Of a stretch of 64,000 nt of DNA, positions 54,438-62,367 are shown piece by piece. Below the pieces are notes generated by a model. That model was not told the origin of the DNA. It did no database searches and was given only the letters and a program-made list of their open reading frames with translations. Numbering within the stretch: the stretch's first letter is position 1; each line of letters begins with the position of its first letter. The translations under genes were made by a program, and so were the position numbers. Location of the stretch: assembly GCF_003721515.1 (NCBI RefSeq), contig NZ_RJJD01000008.1:916410-980409 (forward strand), read 5' to 3'. Source of the stretch: Rufibacter latericius. Lineage in GTDB: Bacteria; Bacteroidota; Bacteroidia; Cytophagales; Hymenobacteraceae.

Positions 54438-55510
54438 GTGTTTGACGTAGATGCTAAATATAACGATAAATACCGGGTAATATTCACCTCTGGCCACAAA
54501 GCCGCGCCCTGCTCCAGGGAAGAAATGAACTGCTGGGCCAGCAGCGGCGCCATCAACACTCCTTTAGACCCCATGCCGTTGAAAATTCCTACCTGTGCAT
54601 GCGCTGGGTGCTGCCCAATCAAAGGTTTCCGGTCTCGTACCGCCGGCCTTATTCCCACATACTGCTTTTCCACGGCAAATGGTTTTTTGAGGATGTCCTG
54701 CGCCTTGGTTTCCAGTTCTTCCCTGGCCTCGGGGGTAAGTTCTTCATCTGGGTTCCGCCAGTTGTACGTGGCGCCCACCCGATATTGGTATTTCCCTAAA
54801 GGCACAACGTAAACGGCTTTATTATAGATATATGAAGCCTCGAAATCAGGCACATTTATGTCTAAAATCTCGCCCTTGTTCAAGGAGAAAGGCAGCCAGC
54901 TGAAAAACGGGTTCTTCGCCCCCTGCGCACCTTCGCAGAAAATGATTTTCTGGGCCTGTACCTGACCGTAGCGCACCCCGTCTGGCAACAATTCTAGTTG
55001 CGTTTGGTCAAAAGCTTCCTGCAAGAAAAAACCACGGCTTTGGAGGTCTACCTGACGAGCGTCCAGAAAGAGTTTAAGGGCCACGTACCCGCCCTGCCGG
55101 ATGAGCAAACCACCCAATTCCTGGTGAACGGATTCAGACGGAGGGAGTTGCAGGTGCGTGGTCTCGATGTAGCCTTCCCAGGAAGCATCGGCACTTTTGC
55201 CCATCCAGTTGTTTTGTTCCTCGGGTGTGGAAAACAGCTTTAAAATAGGCTTCCGGAAGAACAATTCTGCGTGGTAGCGCTCCTCCATCTCCTGGTAAAA
55301 GGCCGCGGCAGCGGGCAGAAAGTTGTCTACCTGCCAGCTTTTCGCGAACCGCTTTCCGGCCACGGGGTTGATCAGGCCGGCCGCCACCCGTGACGCCGAG
55401 TTCTCTTTGCGGGCATCTATCACCAGAACCGTTTTACCGGCTTTTTCCAGAAAACACGTCAAAATCGCGCCGGCCAGGCCGTGCCCCACTACCAGATAAT
55501 CATAAATCAT
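54434..55510 (-). CDS. FAD-dependent amine/amino-acid oxidoreductase (DAO family)
   Basis: A 358-residue DAO-fold protein. The FAD-binding motif is YLVVGHGLAGAILTCFLEKAG with DARKENSASRVAAGLINPVAG following. The C-terminal motif RPAVRDRKPLIGQHP...GIFNGMGSKGVLMAPLLAQ is as in D-amino-acid oxidase or glycine-oxidase-like enzymes and the MnmC C-terminal domain. The substrate cannot be told. The TACCTTGG just before the ATG is one base off a -7 element. Translation is coupled to the downstream barrel-protein gene by the ATGA overlap, an odd pairing of a cytosolic enzyme with an outer-membrane protein. Confidence 0.87.
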   Translation of the reverse strand: MIYDYLVVGHGLAGAILTCFLEKAGKTVLVIDARKENSASRVAAGLINPVAGKRFAKSWQVDNFLPAAAAFYQEMEERYHAELFFRKPILKLFSTPEEQNNWMGKSADASWEGYIETTHLQLPPSESVHQELGGLLIRQGGYVALKLFLDARQVDLQSRGFFLQEAFDQTQLELLPDGVRYGQVQAQKIIFCEGAQGAKNPFFSWLPFSLNKGEILDINVPDFEASYIYNKAVYVVPLGKYQYRVGATYNWRNPDEELTPEAREELETKAQDILKKPFAVEKQYVGIRPAVRDRKPLIGQHPAHAQVGIFNGMGSKGVLMAPLLAQQFISSLEQGAALWPEVNITRYLSLYLASTSNT

Positions 55511-55575
55511 GTCCCAAGGTACGGCTTGTGCCGCTGAAATCTGTAACTTAGAGCCTGCAAAATAAGATGTGATCC

Positions 55576-56226
55576 ATGGCTGCCACTGGTCTGCAAGTAA
55601 AATTCTTCACGTTCAACCCGTTCCAGGAAAATACCTACGTGCTTTATGATTCTACCAAAGAGTGCGTGATCATTGACCCCGGCTGCGCCGATAAAGAGGA
55701 ACAGCAGGAACTACAGCAATTTATACAAACAGAAGGCCTGAAAGTGGTGCGTCTGCTGAACACGCATTGCCACATTGACCACGTGCTGGGAAACAAATTC
55801 GTAGCCGATACCTATGGCGTGCCGCTGGAGATTCATGAGGAAGATCTGGCTGTGCTGCGTGCCGTGCCCACCTATTCTGCTGCCTATGGCTTTCCGCAGT
55901 ACCAGGAGGTTTTACCGGAGAAATTCCTGAAAGAGGGCGAAAACGTAACCTTCGGGGAAACCGAGTTGGAGGTGTTGTTCACGCCCGGCCACGCCCCCGG
56001 TCACGTGGTATTTTACCACCCACAAAGCAAAAACCTGATTGGCGGCGATGTCCTTTTCCAGCGCAGCATTGGGCGCACCGATTTACCCGGAGGTGATTAC
56101 GCCACCCTTATCCAGAGCATCCGCACCAAATTATTCTCCCTTCCCGAGGATGTAACCGTATACCCTGGCCATGGCCCTTCTACTACCATTGGGGAAGAAA
56201 AAGCCAGCAATCCGTTTTTGAGCTAA
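55576..56226 (+). CDS. Metallo-beta-lactamase fold hydrolase (glyoxalase II-like)
   Basis: A 216-residue hydrolase. The metal motif is THCHIDH (His64, His66, Asp68, His69), followed by TPGHAPGHVVFYH and the terminal YPGHGPSTTIG. It is similar to glyoxalase-II-like thioesterases but lacks the C-terminal glutathione-binding region, so the substrate is uncertain. No signal peptide. The last codons and stop (CGTTTTTGAGCTAA) form the left arm of a repeat copy. pssA starts 39 bases downstream. Confidence 0.9.
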   Translation: MAATGLQVKFFTFNPFQENTYVLYDSTKECVIIDPGCADKEEQQELQQFIQTEGLKVVRLLNTHCHIDHVLGNKFVADTYGVPLEIHEEDLAVLRAVPTYSAAYGFPQYQEVLPEKFLKEGENVTFGETELEVLFTPGHAPGHVVFYHPQSKNLIGGDVLFQRSIGRTDLPGGDYATLIQSIRTKLFSLPEDVTVYPGHGPSTTIGEEKASNPFLS

Positions 56227-56251
56227 TTCTCTTAAAACAGGCTCAAAACAG
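56213..56251. repeat. Palindromic repeat copy overlapping the MBL gene stop
   Basis: CGTTTTTGAGCTAATTCTC then TTAAAACAGGCTCAAAACAG. TTTTTGAGC and GCTCAAAA are complementary. The stop TAA is at 56224-56226. Confidence 0.7.
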
Positions 56252-56265
56252 ACCTTTACAATTCT

Positions 56266-56970
56266 ATGAAGAAACACATTCCTAACTTCATCACCTGCCT
56301 TAACTTATTGTGTGGATGCCTTGCTCTGGTAGCGGTTTTTCAGCAGGAGCTGATCACGGCTGCCGGCTGGATTGTAGCTGCCGCCGCTCTGGATTTCATG
56401 GACGGCATGGTGGCCCGCGTGCTCAACACCTATTCTGAGATCGGCAAGCAATTAGATTCTTTGGCCGATATGGTTTCGTTTGGTGTGGTGCCCGGCGCAG
56501 CCATGGTGCAGATGATCGCCCAGGCCATTGAAACCGGCGGGTATGACTTACCGGGATTCCTGCCTTACTCTGGATTCTTGATCACCATTTTTTCCTGCAT
56601 CAGGTTAGCGAAGTTTAACATTGACACGCGTCAGATTTCTTCTTTCATTGGCGTGCCCACCCCGGCCTGTACGCTGTTCATCATGTCATTGCCGTTGATT
56701 TTGGCAAATGATGATTTCGGTTTATCGCCAATTATCATGAATCCTTTTGTGCTGCTGGCGATTACAGTTCTGTTTTCATATCTGCTCATTGCCGAGTTGC
56801 CGCTTTTTGCGCTTAAATTCAAAAACGCCTCTTGGAAAGGCAATGAGGTGCGGTTTATTTTCATGGGGCTTTCCATTCTTTTCCTGGCAATCCTTAACTT
56901 TACCGCAGTTCCTTTAAATCTCGCGATTTACATTATTTTATCCTTTTTCAATAAATCTTCTTCCTTATGA
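56266..56970 (+). CDS. pssA: CDP-diacylglycerol-serine O-phosphatidyltransferase
   Basis: A 234-residue integral membrane enzyme making phosphatidylserine, the precursor of phosphatidylethanolamine. The CDP-alcohol phosphotransferase motif is complete: D46-G-x2-A50-R-x8-G60-x3-D64-x3-D68 (DGMVARVLNTYSEIGKQLD and D68 beyond). About six to eight helices are predicted by hydrophobicity. The purS ATG overlaps its end by 4 bases (ATGA). Confidence 0.95.
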   Translation: MKKHIPNFITCLNLLCGCLALVAVFQQELITAAGWIVAAAALDFMDGMVARVLNTYSEIGKQLDSLADMVSFGVVPGAAMVQMIAQAIETGGYDLPGFLPYSGFLITIFSCIRLAKFNIDTRQISSFIGVPTPACTLFIMSLPLILANDDFGLSPIIMNPFVLLAITVLFSYLLIAELPLFALKFKNASWKGNEVRFIFMGLSILFLAILNFTAVPLNLAIYIILSFFNKSSSL

Positions 56971-57218
56971 AATTCACTGCCGAAATAGACATCATGCCGC
57001 ACACAGAACTGTTAGATCCTCAAGGAAAGGCCGTGATGTTGGGCTTGGAGCATTTAGGCCTGGAGCAGGTTTCTGATGTAAGAATTGGCAAGCACATTCG
57101 TTTACAGTTAGAAGCGGAAGATGAAACTGCCGCTGCCCAGAAAGTAGAAGAGGCTTGTAAGAAGTTACTGGCCAACATGATTATGGAGTCTTTTTCTTAC
57201 CGTCTCACAGCCAACTAA
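56967..57218 (+). CDS. purS: Phosphoribosylformylglycinamidine synthase, PurS subunit
   Basis: An 83-residue protein with the PurS pattern: KFTAEIDIMPHTELLDPQG, VMLGLEHLGLEQVSDVRIGK and a C-terminal CKKLLANMIMESF. PurS bridges PurL and PurQ in the small form of FGAM synthase. It overlaps the end of pssA as ATGA, which couples a purine gene with a lipid gene. purQ is about 6 kb upstream, separately transcribed. Confidence 0.94.
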   Translation: MKFTAEIDIMPHTELLDPQGKAVMLGLEHLGLEQVSDVRIGKHIRLQLEAEDETAAAQKVEEACKKLLANMIMESFSYRLTAN

Positions 57219-57307
57219 GCATCTTGCATGCAGGTTCTCCTCTCCGTTTCCTGAGCTGAACCTATGAGAGAAGGACTGTGTTGCGGCGTAATATTTTACC
57301 CGCGTAC

Positions 57308-60300
57308 ATGCATCTTGTAAGAAAGCTTCTTCTGGCCGCGGGCCTTTGGGTGGCAGCCTTTACCGGTTGGGCCCAAACCCCTGAAACGCGCACCATCACT
57401 TGGCGTTCGGCACCGGCTAGTCCTTCTACGGGGACTACGGCTGCGGCTGCCCTCCCGGGTTTTGAAGAAGCTGCGTTTCTTGGCCGCGAGGAGATTCCCT
57501 ACTACATTTTGTCTCTCCCCAATGCGCGGGTTTCCTCCTTTGAGTTTACCAACTTAGAGTTTGGACCACTCACCGAGGCAGAAATGCGCTCTTTTCCTAA
57601 AAAGGGCCTTAAAACAGAACTGCAGACTTCTATCAGTACGGGTACGGCCAACCGGGTGCCCACTTCGGTGGTGGCCTTCCAGCCCTTTCGGCTGAACCCG
57701 CAGACGGGTGCCGTAGAGAAACTGCTCAAGTTCAGTTTTCGTTCTATTTCCGGAAACAACCTCAGAAAAGGCCCGGGCCAATCTTCGGTTCGCCGCGCCT
57801 ACGCTTCCCGCTCCGTGCTGGCTTCCGGCGATTGGTTTAAGATTGGGATTCCGGCCTCGGGCATGTACAAACTGGACCGTGCCGCTCTGCAGTCCATGGG
57901 CGTGAACCTGCAGAACCTTGATCCACGCAAACTTCAGCTATTCGGGAACGGCGGCGGAATGCTTCCGCAGGCCAATGCGGCACCGCGCCATGATGACCTG
58001 GTAGAAAACGCGGTCTGGGTAGAGGGCGAGCAGGACGGCTCCTTTGACAACAACGACTTTCTCCTTTTCTACGGCCAAGGCCCCCACACCTGGTCCGAGA
58101 ACCTCATTATTGGGCAATCCCCGTTTGTCCATTCCCTTAACCTGTATTCAGACACCACTTATTACTACCTCACCGTAGGCACCTCAGCGGGACTTAGAGT
58201 CAATCAGCAGGCTCCTCTGCCCGGTTCTTTTCCAGAGGTAAATACCTATGATGAGCGCTGGTTCCATGAAGTAGACCTCCGCAACATGGTGAACTCCGGC
58301 CGGGAATGGTTTGGCGAAGAATTCAACTCGTTTGCGCTGCAGCAGAACTTCGCCGTGCCCGCCTCTGACCTGGTGCCCAACAGCACCGTTTGGTTTACCT
58401 CGGCGGTAATGGCCAACTCGCCAGATAACAGTTCTTTCTCGGTGCGGTTGAACAACACGGCGCAGGGCACGCACTTTGTTCCGGGCCGAGGGTCTTACAA
58501 TTATCATCCGGAAGGCGTCACCAACGTGTTGTACTTTTCCCCCAAGCTTGCGTCGTTGGCCTATACCAATGAATTGAATATCTCCTACACCTACCAGCCT
58601 GGGAACAGTTCTTCGGCGGCAGGATATCTCAATTATTTCACCTTGTCTGCCCAGCGGCAGTTGAAACTGTACGAGAACCAAACCAGTTTCCGATCTTTGG
58701 CCAGTAAACAGAACGCAGTCACTACTTTCCTGGTGGGGGGAATTACTGCTCCTGATGCACAGGTTTGGGACATCACGGATCCGTTAAAACCGGTTAAACA
58801 GCTTCTCTCCCTTAGTAATGGAACGGCCCGTTTCTCGGCCAACAGTCAGCAACTCCGCGAGTACCTTGCCTTTCAAGGCTCTTCTTTCCCTGTACCGGCC
58901 ATCTTGGGAAAAGTAGCAAATCAAAACCTGCACAGCCTTAATCTGGATGGCAAGCTGGATTTGGTCGTCATTACCCCAACCTCTTTTCTGCCGCAGGCTC
59001 AACGGTTGGCGGCGCACCGGCGCACGCTCTCCGGACTGGAAGCAGAAGTCATAGAGCTGCCCAAGATCTACGAGGAGTTCTCCTCCGGCAAGCAGGACAT
59101 TACGGCCATTCGGGATTTACTGAGGATGCTGTATGAGCGCAGCGCCAAACAAGGAGATGACCTGATTCAGGTAGTGTTGCTGGGAGATGCTTCCTTTGAC
59201 CCTAAACGAAGGCTCCAGCAGAACACCAACTTCATCCCGATTTACGAGTCGCGCCAATCGCTTGACCCCATTCTGTCTTACTCTTCAGATGACTACATCG
59301 GGTTTCTGGATGAAGAGGAAGGTGAGTGGTCTGAGGTAGATTTCTCGCTGGCTCATCTACTAGACGTAGGCATTGGCAGACTGCCTGTTAAAACAAGTTC
59401 AGAAGCCGATTTGATGATTGATAAGATCATCCGGTACGAGGGTGAGCAATCACTGGGAAACTGGCGTAAACGGCTTATTTTCCTAGCAGATGATGGCGAT
59501 TCCAACGAGCACTTGAACGACGCAGACTACCTTGCCGAGTATGTGGAACGCAACAACCCCAACTACTTACCCCAGAAGATTTACCTGGATTTGTATCCGC
59601 AGATCTCGGTGCCTAATGGTCAGCGCTCGCCAGAAACAAACCGGGCTTTGCGGGAAGCCATTGAAAAAGGTGCCTTGGTGACCAATTATACGGGTCATGG
59701 CAATGCCCTGAGCCTCGCCGATGAACAGATCTTAACCATCAACGAAATCCAGAGCTGGAAAAACCAGAACAAGCTTACGTTCTTTCTAACCGCGACCTGT
59801 GAGATTGGCCGCTACGATGACCCAAGACGTAACTCAGGCGCAGAAACTGCTTTGTTCCACCCAGACGGAGGAGCCATCGGGCTCTTGACGACCACGAGAC
59901 CGGTGTACTCAGATGGGAACCGAGCCTTGAATACCAACTTCTTCAATTTCCTTTTCACTCCCCTTTCTGATGGTTCCATGCCTACGTTAGGTGACCTTAC
60001 CCAACAGACCAAAAATGCGAGCCTTTTCGGGGTCAATAACCGGAACTTCGCTCTGTTAGGTGACCCCGCTATGCGACTGGCGTACCCGGCTCTGCAGGTG
60101 GTACTCTCCAAACTGAACGGGAAACCTGTTGCGGTTGCAGCCACAGATACCCTTAAAGCGCTTTCCAAGGTAAAATTAGAAGGATTCGTGCAAAACAATC
60201 AGCAACAGATAGTCGCAGATTTCCAGGGCCAGATCCACATCACCGTTTATGACAAACAGGCAACGCTTACTACTTTGGGTGATCAGAATGCTAAGCGCCA

Positions 60301-61165
60301 GGTCTTGAACCGCAGCAACGTGCTTTATGATGGCCTAGCCAGTGTGAAGAATGGCGTTTTTGAAGTGACCTTGGTAATCCCGAAAGATATCAACTACCAG
60401 ATTGGGGCTGGCAGCATTCATCTGTATGCCTCCTCTTCTTCGCAGGATGGCCACGGGGCAACGACTGTTCCCGTAGGAGGCGCCAACACAGATATAGCCG
60501 CCGATAATACCCCTCCGCAATTGACGCTTTACATGAACGATGAGTCTTTTGTGTCTGGGGGCACTACCGGCACCGATGCTACCTTGCTGGCTCACTTATT
60601 TGATGATAATGGCATTAATACCGCAGGCGCAGGCATTGGACACGAGATTACCGCCATTCTGGATGAGAAATCTTCTGAGCCCATCATTTTGAATGAGTTC
60701 TACACCGCTGATGTAGATTCCTACCAATCAGGTAAGGTGCGGTACTCCTTAAAGGATGTAGCACTGGGACCACATACCCTGTCTTTAAAAGCCTGGGACA
60801 CGCATAATAACTCCAGTACCACTAAAATTGAGTTCATAGTGGCTTCTACTGAAAAATTAGCGTTAGACCATGTCTTCAATATCCCTAACCCTTTTATCAA
60901 TAAAACCACCTTTCACTTTGACCATAATCGACCGGGGCAGGAATTGGATATACTTATTCAGGTTTTTACCGTATCAGGGAAACTGGTGAAGTCCATGCAC
61001 GGATTTAGCGACGGGAAGGCGCATTTTTCTGACCTTACCTGGGATGGCCGGGATGACAGCAATGATATTTTAGCCAAAGGCGTATATATATATAAAGTGA
61101 ATGTACGTTCTCGTCTAGATGGAGCTAGTACATCTCGTTACGAAAAGCTAGTTTTACTTAAATAA
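57308..61165 (+). CDS. porU: T9SS C-terminal signal peptidase PorU
   Basis: A protein of 1285 residues from the ATG at 57308 (MHLVRKLLLAAGLW), signal peptide ending GWAQ before TPET; a TTG start 10 codons earlier is less likely. PorU is a C25 (gingipain-family) sortase that cuts the T9SS tail and attaches cargo to the cell surface. The catalytic His797 is in NYTGHGNALSLADEQ and Cys831 in FLTATCEIGRYDDP. It has its own tail (FNIPNPFINKTTF...VYIYKVNV...EKLVLLK). Bases 57587-57617 match the dispersed palindromic repeat in frame. porV is the next gene. Confidence 0.95.
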   Translation: MHLVRKLLLAAGLWVAAFTGWAQTPETRTITWRSAPASPSTGTTAAAALPGFEEAAFLGREEIPYYILSLPNARVSSFEFTNLEFGPLTEAEMRSFPKKGLKTELQTSISTGTANRVPTSVVAFQPFRLNPQTGAVEKLLKFSFRSISGNNLRKGPGQSSVRRAYASRSVLASGDWFKIGIPASGMYKLDRAALQSMGVNLQNLDPRKLQLFGNGGGMLPQANAAPRHDDLVENAVWVEGEQDGSFDNNDFLLFYGQGPHTWSENLIIGQSPFVHSLNLYSDTTYYYLTVGTSAGLRVNQQAPLPGSFPEVNTYDERWFHEVDLRNMVNSGREWFGEEFNSFALQQNFAVPASDLVPNSTVWFTSAVMANSPDNSSFSVRLNNTAQGTHFVPGRGSYNYHPEGVTNVLYFSPKLASLAYTNELNISYTYQPGNSSSAAGYLNYFTLSAQRQLKLYENQTSFRSLASKQNAVTTFLVGGITAPDAQVWDITDPLKPVKQLLSLSNGTARFSANSQQLREYLAFQGSSFPVPAILGKVANQNLHSLNLDGKLDLVVITPTSFLPQAQRLAAHRRTLSGLEAEVIELPKIYEEFSSGKQDITAIRDLLRMLYERSAKQGDDLIQVVLLGDASFDPKRRLQQNTNFIPIYESRQSLDPILSYSSDDYIGFLDEEEGEWSEVDFSLAHLLDVGIGRLPVKTSSEADLMIDKIIRYEGEQSLGNWRKRLIFLADDGDSNEHLNDADYLAEYVERNNPNYLPQKIYLDLYPQISVPNGQRSPETNRALREAIEKGALVTNYTGHGNALSLADEQILTINEIQSWKNQNKLTFFLTATCEIGRYDDPRRNSGAETALFHPDGGAIGLLTTTRPVYSDGNRALNTNFFNFLFTPLSDGSMPTLGDLTQQTKNASLFGVNNRNFALLGDPAMRLAYPALQVVLSKLNGKPVAVAATDTLKALSKVKLEGFVQNNQQQIVADFQGQIHITVYDKQATLTTLGDQNAKRQVLNRSNVLYDGLASVKNGVFEVTLVIPKDINYQIGAGSIHLYASSSSQDGHGATTVPVGGANTDIAADNTPPQLTLYMNDESFVSGGTTGTDATLLAHLFDDNGINTAGAGIGHEITAILDEKSSEPIILNEFYTADVDSYQSGKVRYSLKDVALGPHTLSLKAWDTHNNSSTTKIEFIVASTEKLALDHVFNIPNPFINKTTFHFDHNRPGQELDILIQVFTVSGKLVKSMHGFSDGKAHFSDLTWDGRDDSNDILAKGVYIYKVNVRSRLDGASTSRYEKLVLLK
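57587..57617. repeat. Palindromic repeat copy inside porU
   Basis: CGCTCTTTTCCTAAAAAGG then GCCTTAAAACAG. It encodes about RSFPKKGLKT near residue 95 of PorU. The right arm matches the copy at 21912 closely. Confidence 0.5.
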
Positions 61166-61191
61166 CACACTTGATACACAAACTCTACCGC

Positions 61192-62361
61192 ATGAACTGC
61201 ACCTTCTTCAGATCTACCCTCTTTGTTCTGTTTCTAGTCTCCGGGGCTAGTCTTTCCTCAAATGCCCAAACCACTATTGGGCAAAGTACAGAGTATAGAC
61301 CTATCACTACGGCGGTGCCCTTTTTATCGGTTTCCCCAGATGCCCGCGCAGCCGGGATGGGTGACGCTGGGGTAGCTACTACTCCAGATGCTAATACCTT
61401 ATTCTGGAATTCGGCAAAACTTGGGTTCATAGAAGATGACCTGGGGGTATCATTATCTTATACTCCATGGCTGTCGAAGATTGTGAATGACATGTCCCTA
61501 AGCCAGCTTTCAGCGCACAAGAAAGTAACGCAAAACTCTTCTATCGCTTTATCCTTGCTCTACTTTGACTTGGGAGAGTTGAACTTCACCGATGCTTCAG
61601 GAAACGCCATTCAGAACTTCAACCCGAAAGAGTACGCTATCAGCTTAGGATATGGTCAGAAACTTAGTGAAAATTTGAGCTTAGGAGTTGGCGCTCGGTT
61701 TATCCATTCTAATCTTTCAGGGAATGTAAACGTAGGCTCCGGAGGAAACGTGATAGGGGAATCGCAGCCAGGCAACTCTGTTGCCGTTGATTTAGGTGTG
61801 TATTACACCAAAGACTTAGCGATGGGAGGCAAAAACTACAATCTGTCATTCGGCGGGAACGTGTCTAACATTGGTGCCAAGATCTCCTATACTACTGCTG
61901 GCAGAAAAGACTTTTTACCAACTAACCTAAGACTGGGCACTGCCTTCACTATGGAGCTGGATCCATATAACAAGATTACCCTTGCCGTTGACGGGAATAA
62001 ACTTTTGGTGCCTTACACCCAATCAAACGATCCGGCGGCCAATGACCAAACCAACGTCTTCTCAGGAATCTTCAAATCCTTCACAGATGCTCCTGGTGGC
62101 GGTACTGAAGAAGTGAAAGAAATCACGGTATCCTCTGGTCTAGAATACTGGTATGACAATATGTTTGCTGCCCGTGCAGGCTACTTTTACGAAAACGAGC
62201 TGAAAGGAGGCCGTCAGTACTTCACTATGGGTCTGGGTATCAGATATCAGAAATTCGGTTTTGACGGTGCCTACATGATCCCAAATGATCAAAACAACCC
62301 TTTAGCACAAACTTTCCGTTTCTCGCTTCATTTCAGATTAGACGAACCCGCCGCCGAATAA
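61192..62361 (+). CDS. porV: T9SS outer-membrane shuttle PorV (LptO)
   Basis: A 389-residue protein of the FadL-like barrel family, from the ATG at 61192 (MNCTFFRSTLFVLF), signal peptide ending SSNAQ before TTIGQ. The PorV signature is clear: PFLSVSPDARAAGMGDAGVA, NTLFWNSAKLGF and SLSYTPWL. PorV collects cargo from the SprA translocon and delivers it to PorU. It follows porU by 26 bases in one operon. Length is typical. Confidence 0.95.
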   Translation: MNCTFFRSTLFVLFLVSGASLSSNAQTTIGQSTEYRPITTAVPFLSVSPDARAAGMGDAGVATTPDANTLFWNSAKLGFIEDDLGVSLSYTPWLSKIVNDMSLSQLSAHKKVTQNSSIALSLLYFDLGELNFTDASGNAIQNFNPKEYAISLGYGQKLSENLSLGVGARFIHSNLSGNVNVGSGGNVIGESQPGNSVAVDLGVYYTKDLAMGGKNYNLSFGGNVSNIGAKISYTTAGRKDFLPTNLRLGTAFTMELDPYNKITLAVDGNKLLVPYTQSNDPAANDQTNVFSGIFKSFTDAPGGGTEEVKEITVSSGLEYWYDNMFAARAGYFYENELKGGRQYFTMGLGIRYQKFGFDGAYMIPNDQNNPLAQTFRFSLHFRLDEPAAE

Positions 62362-62367
62362 AACAAT

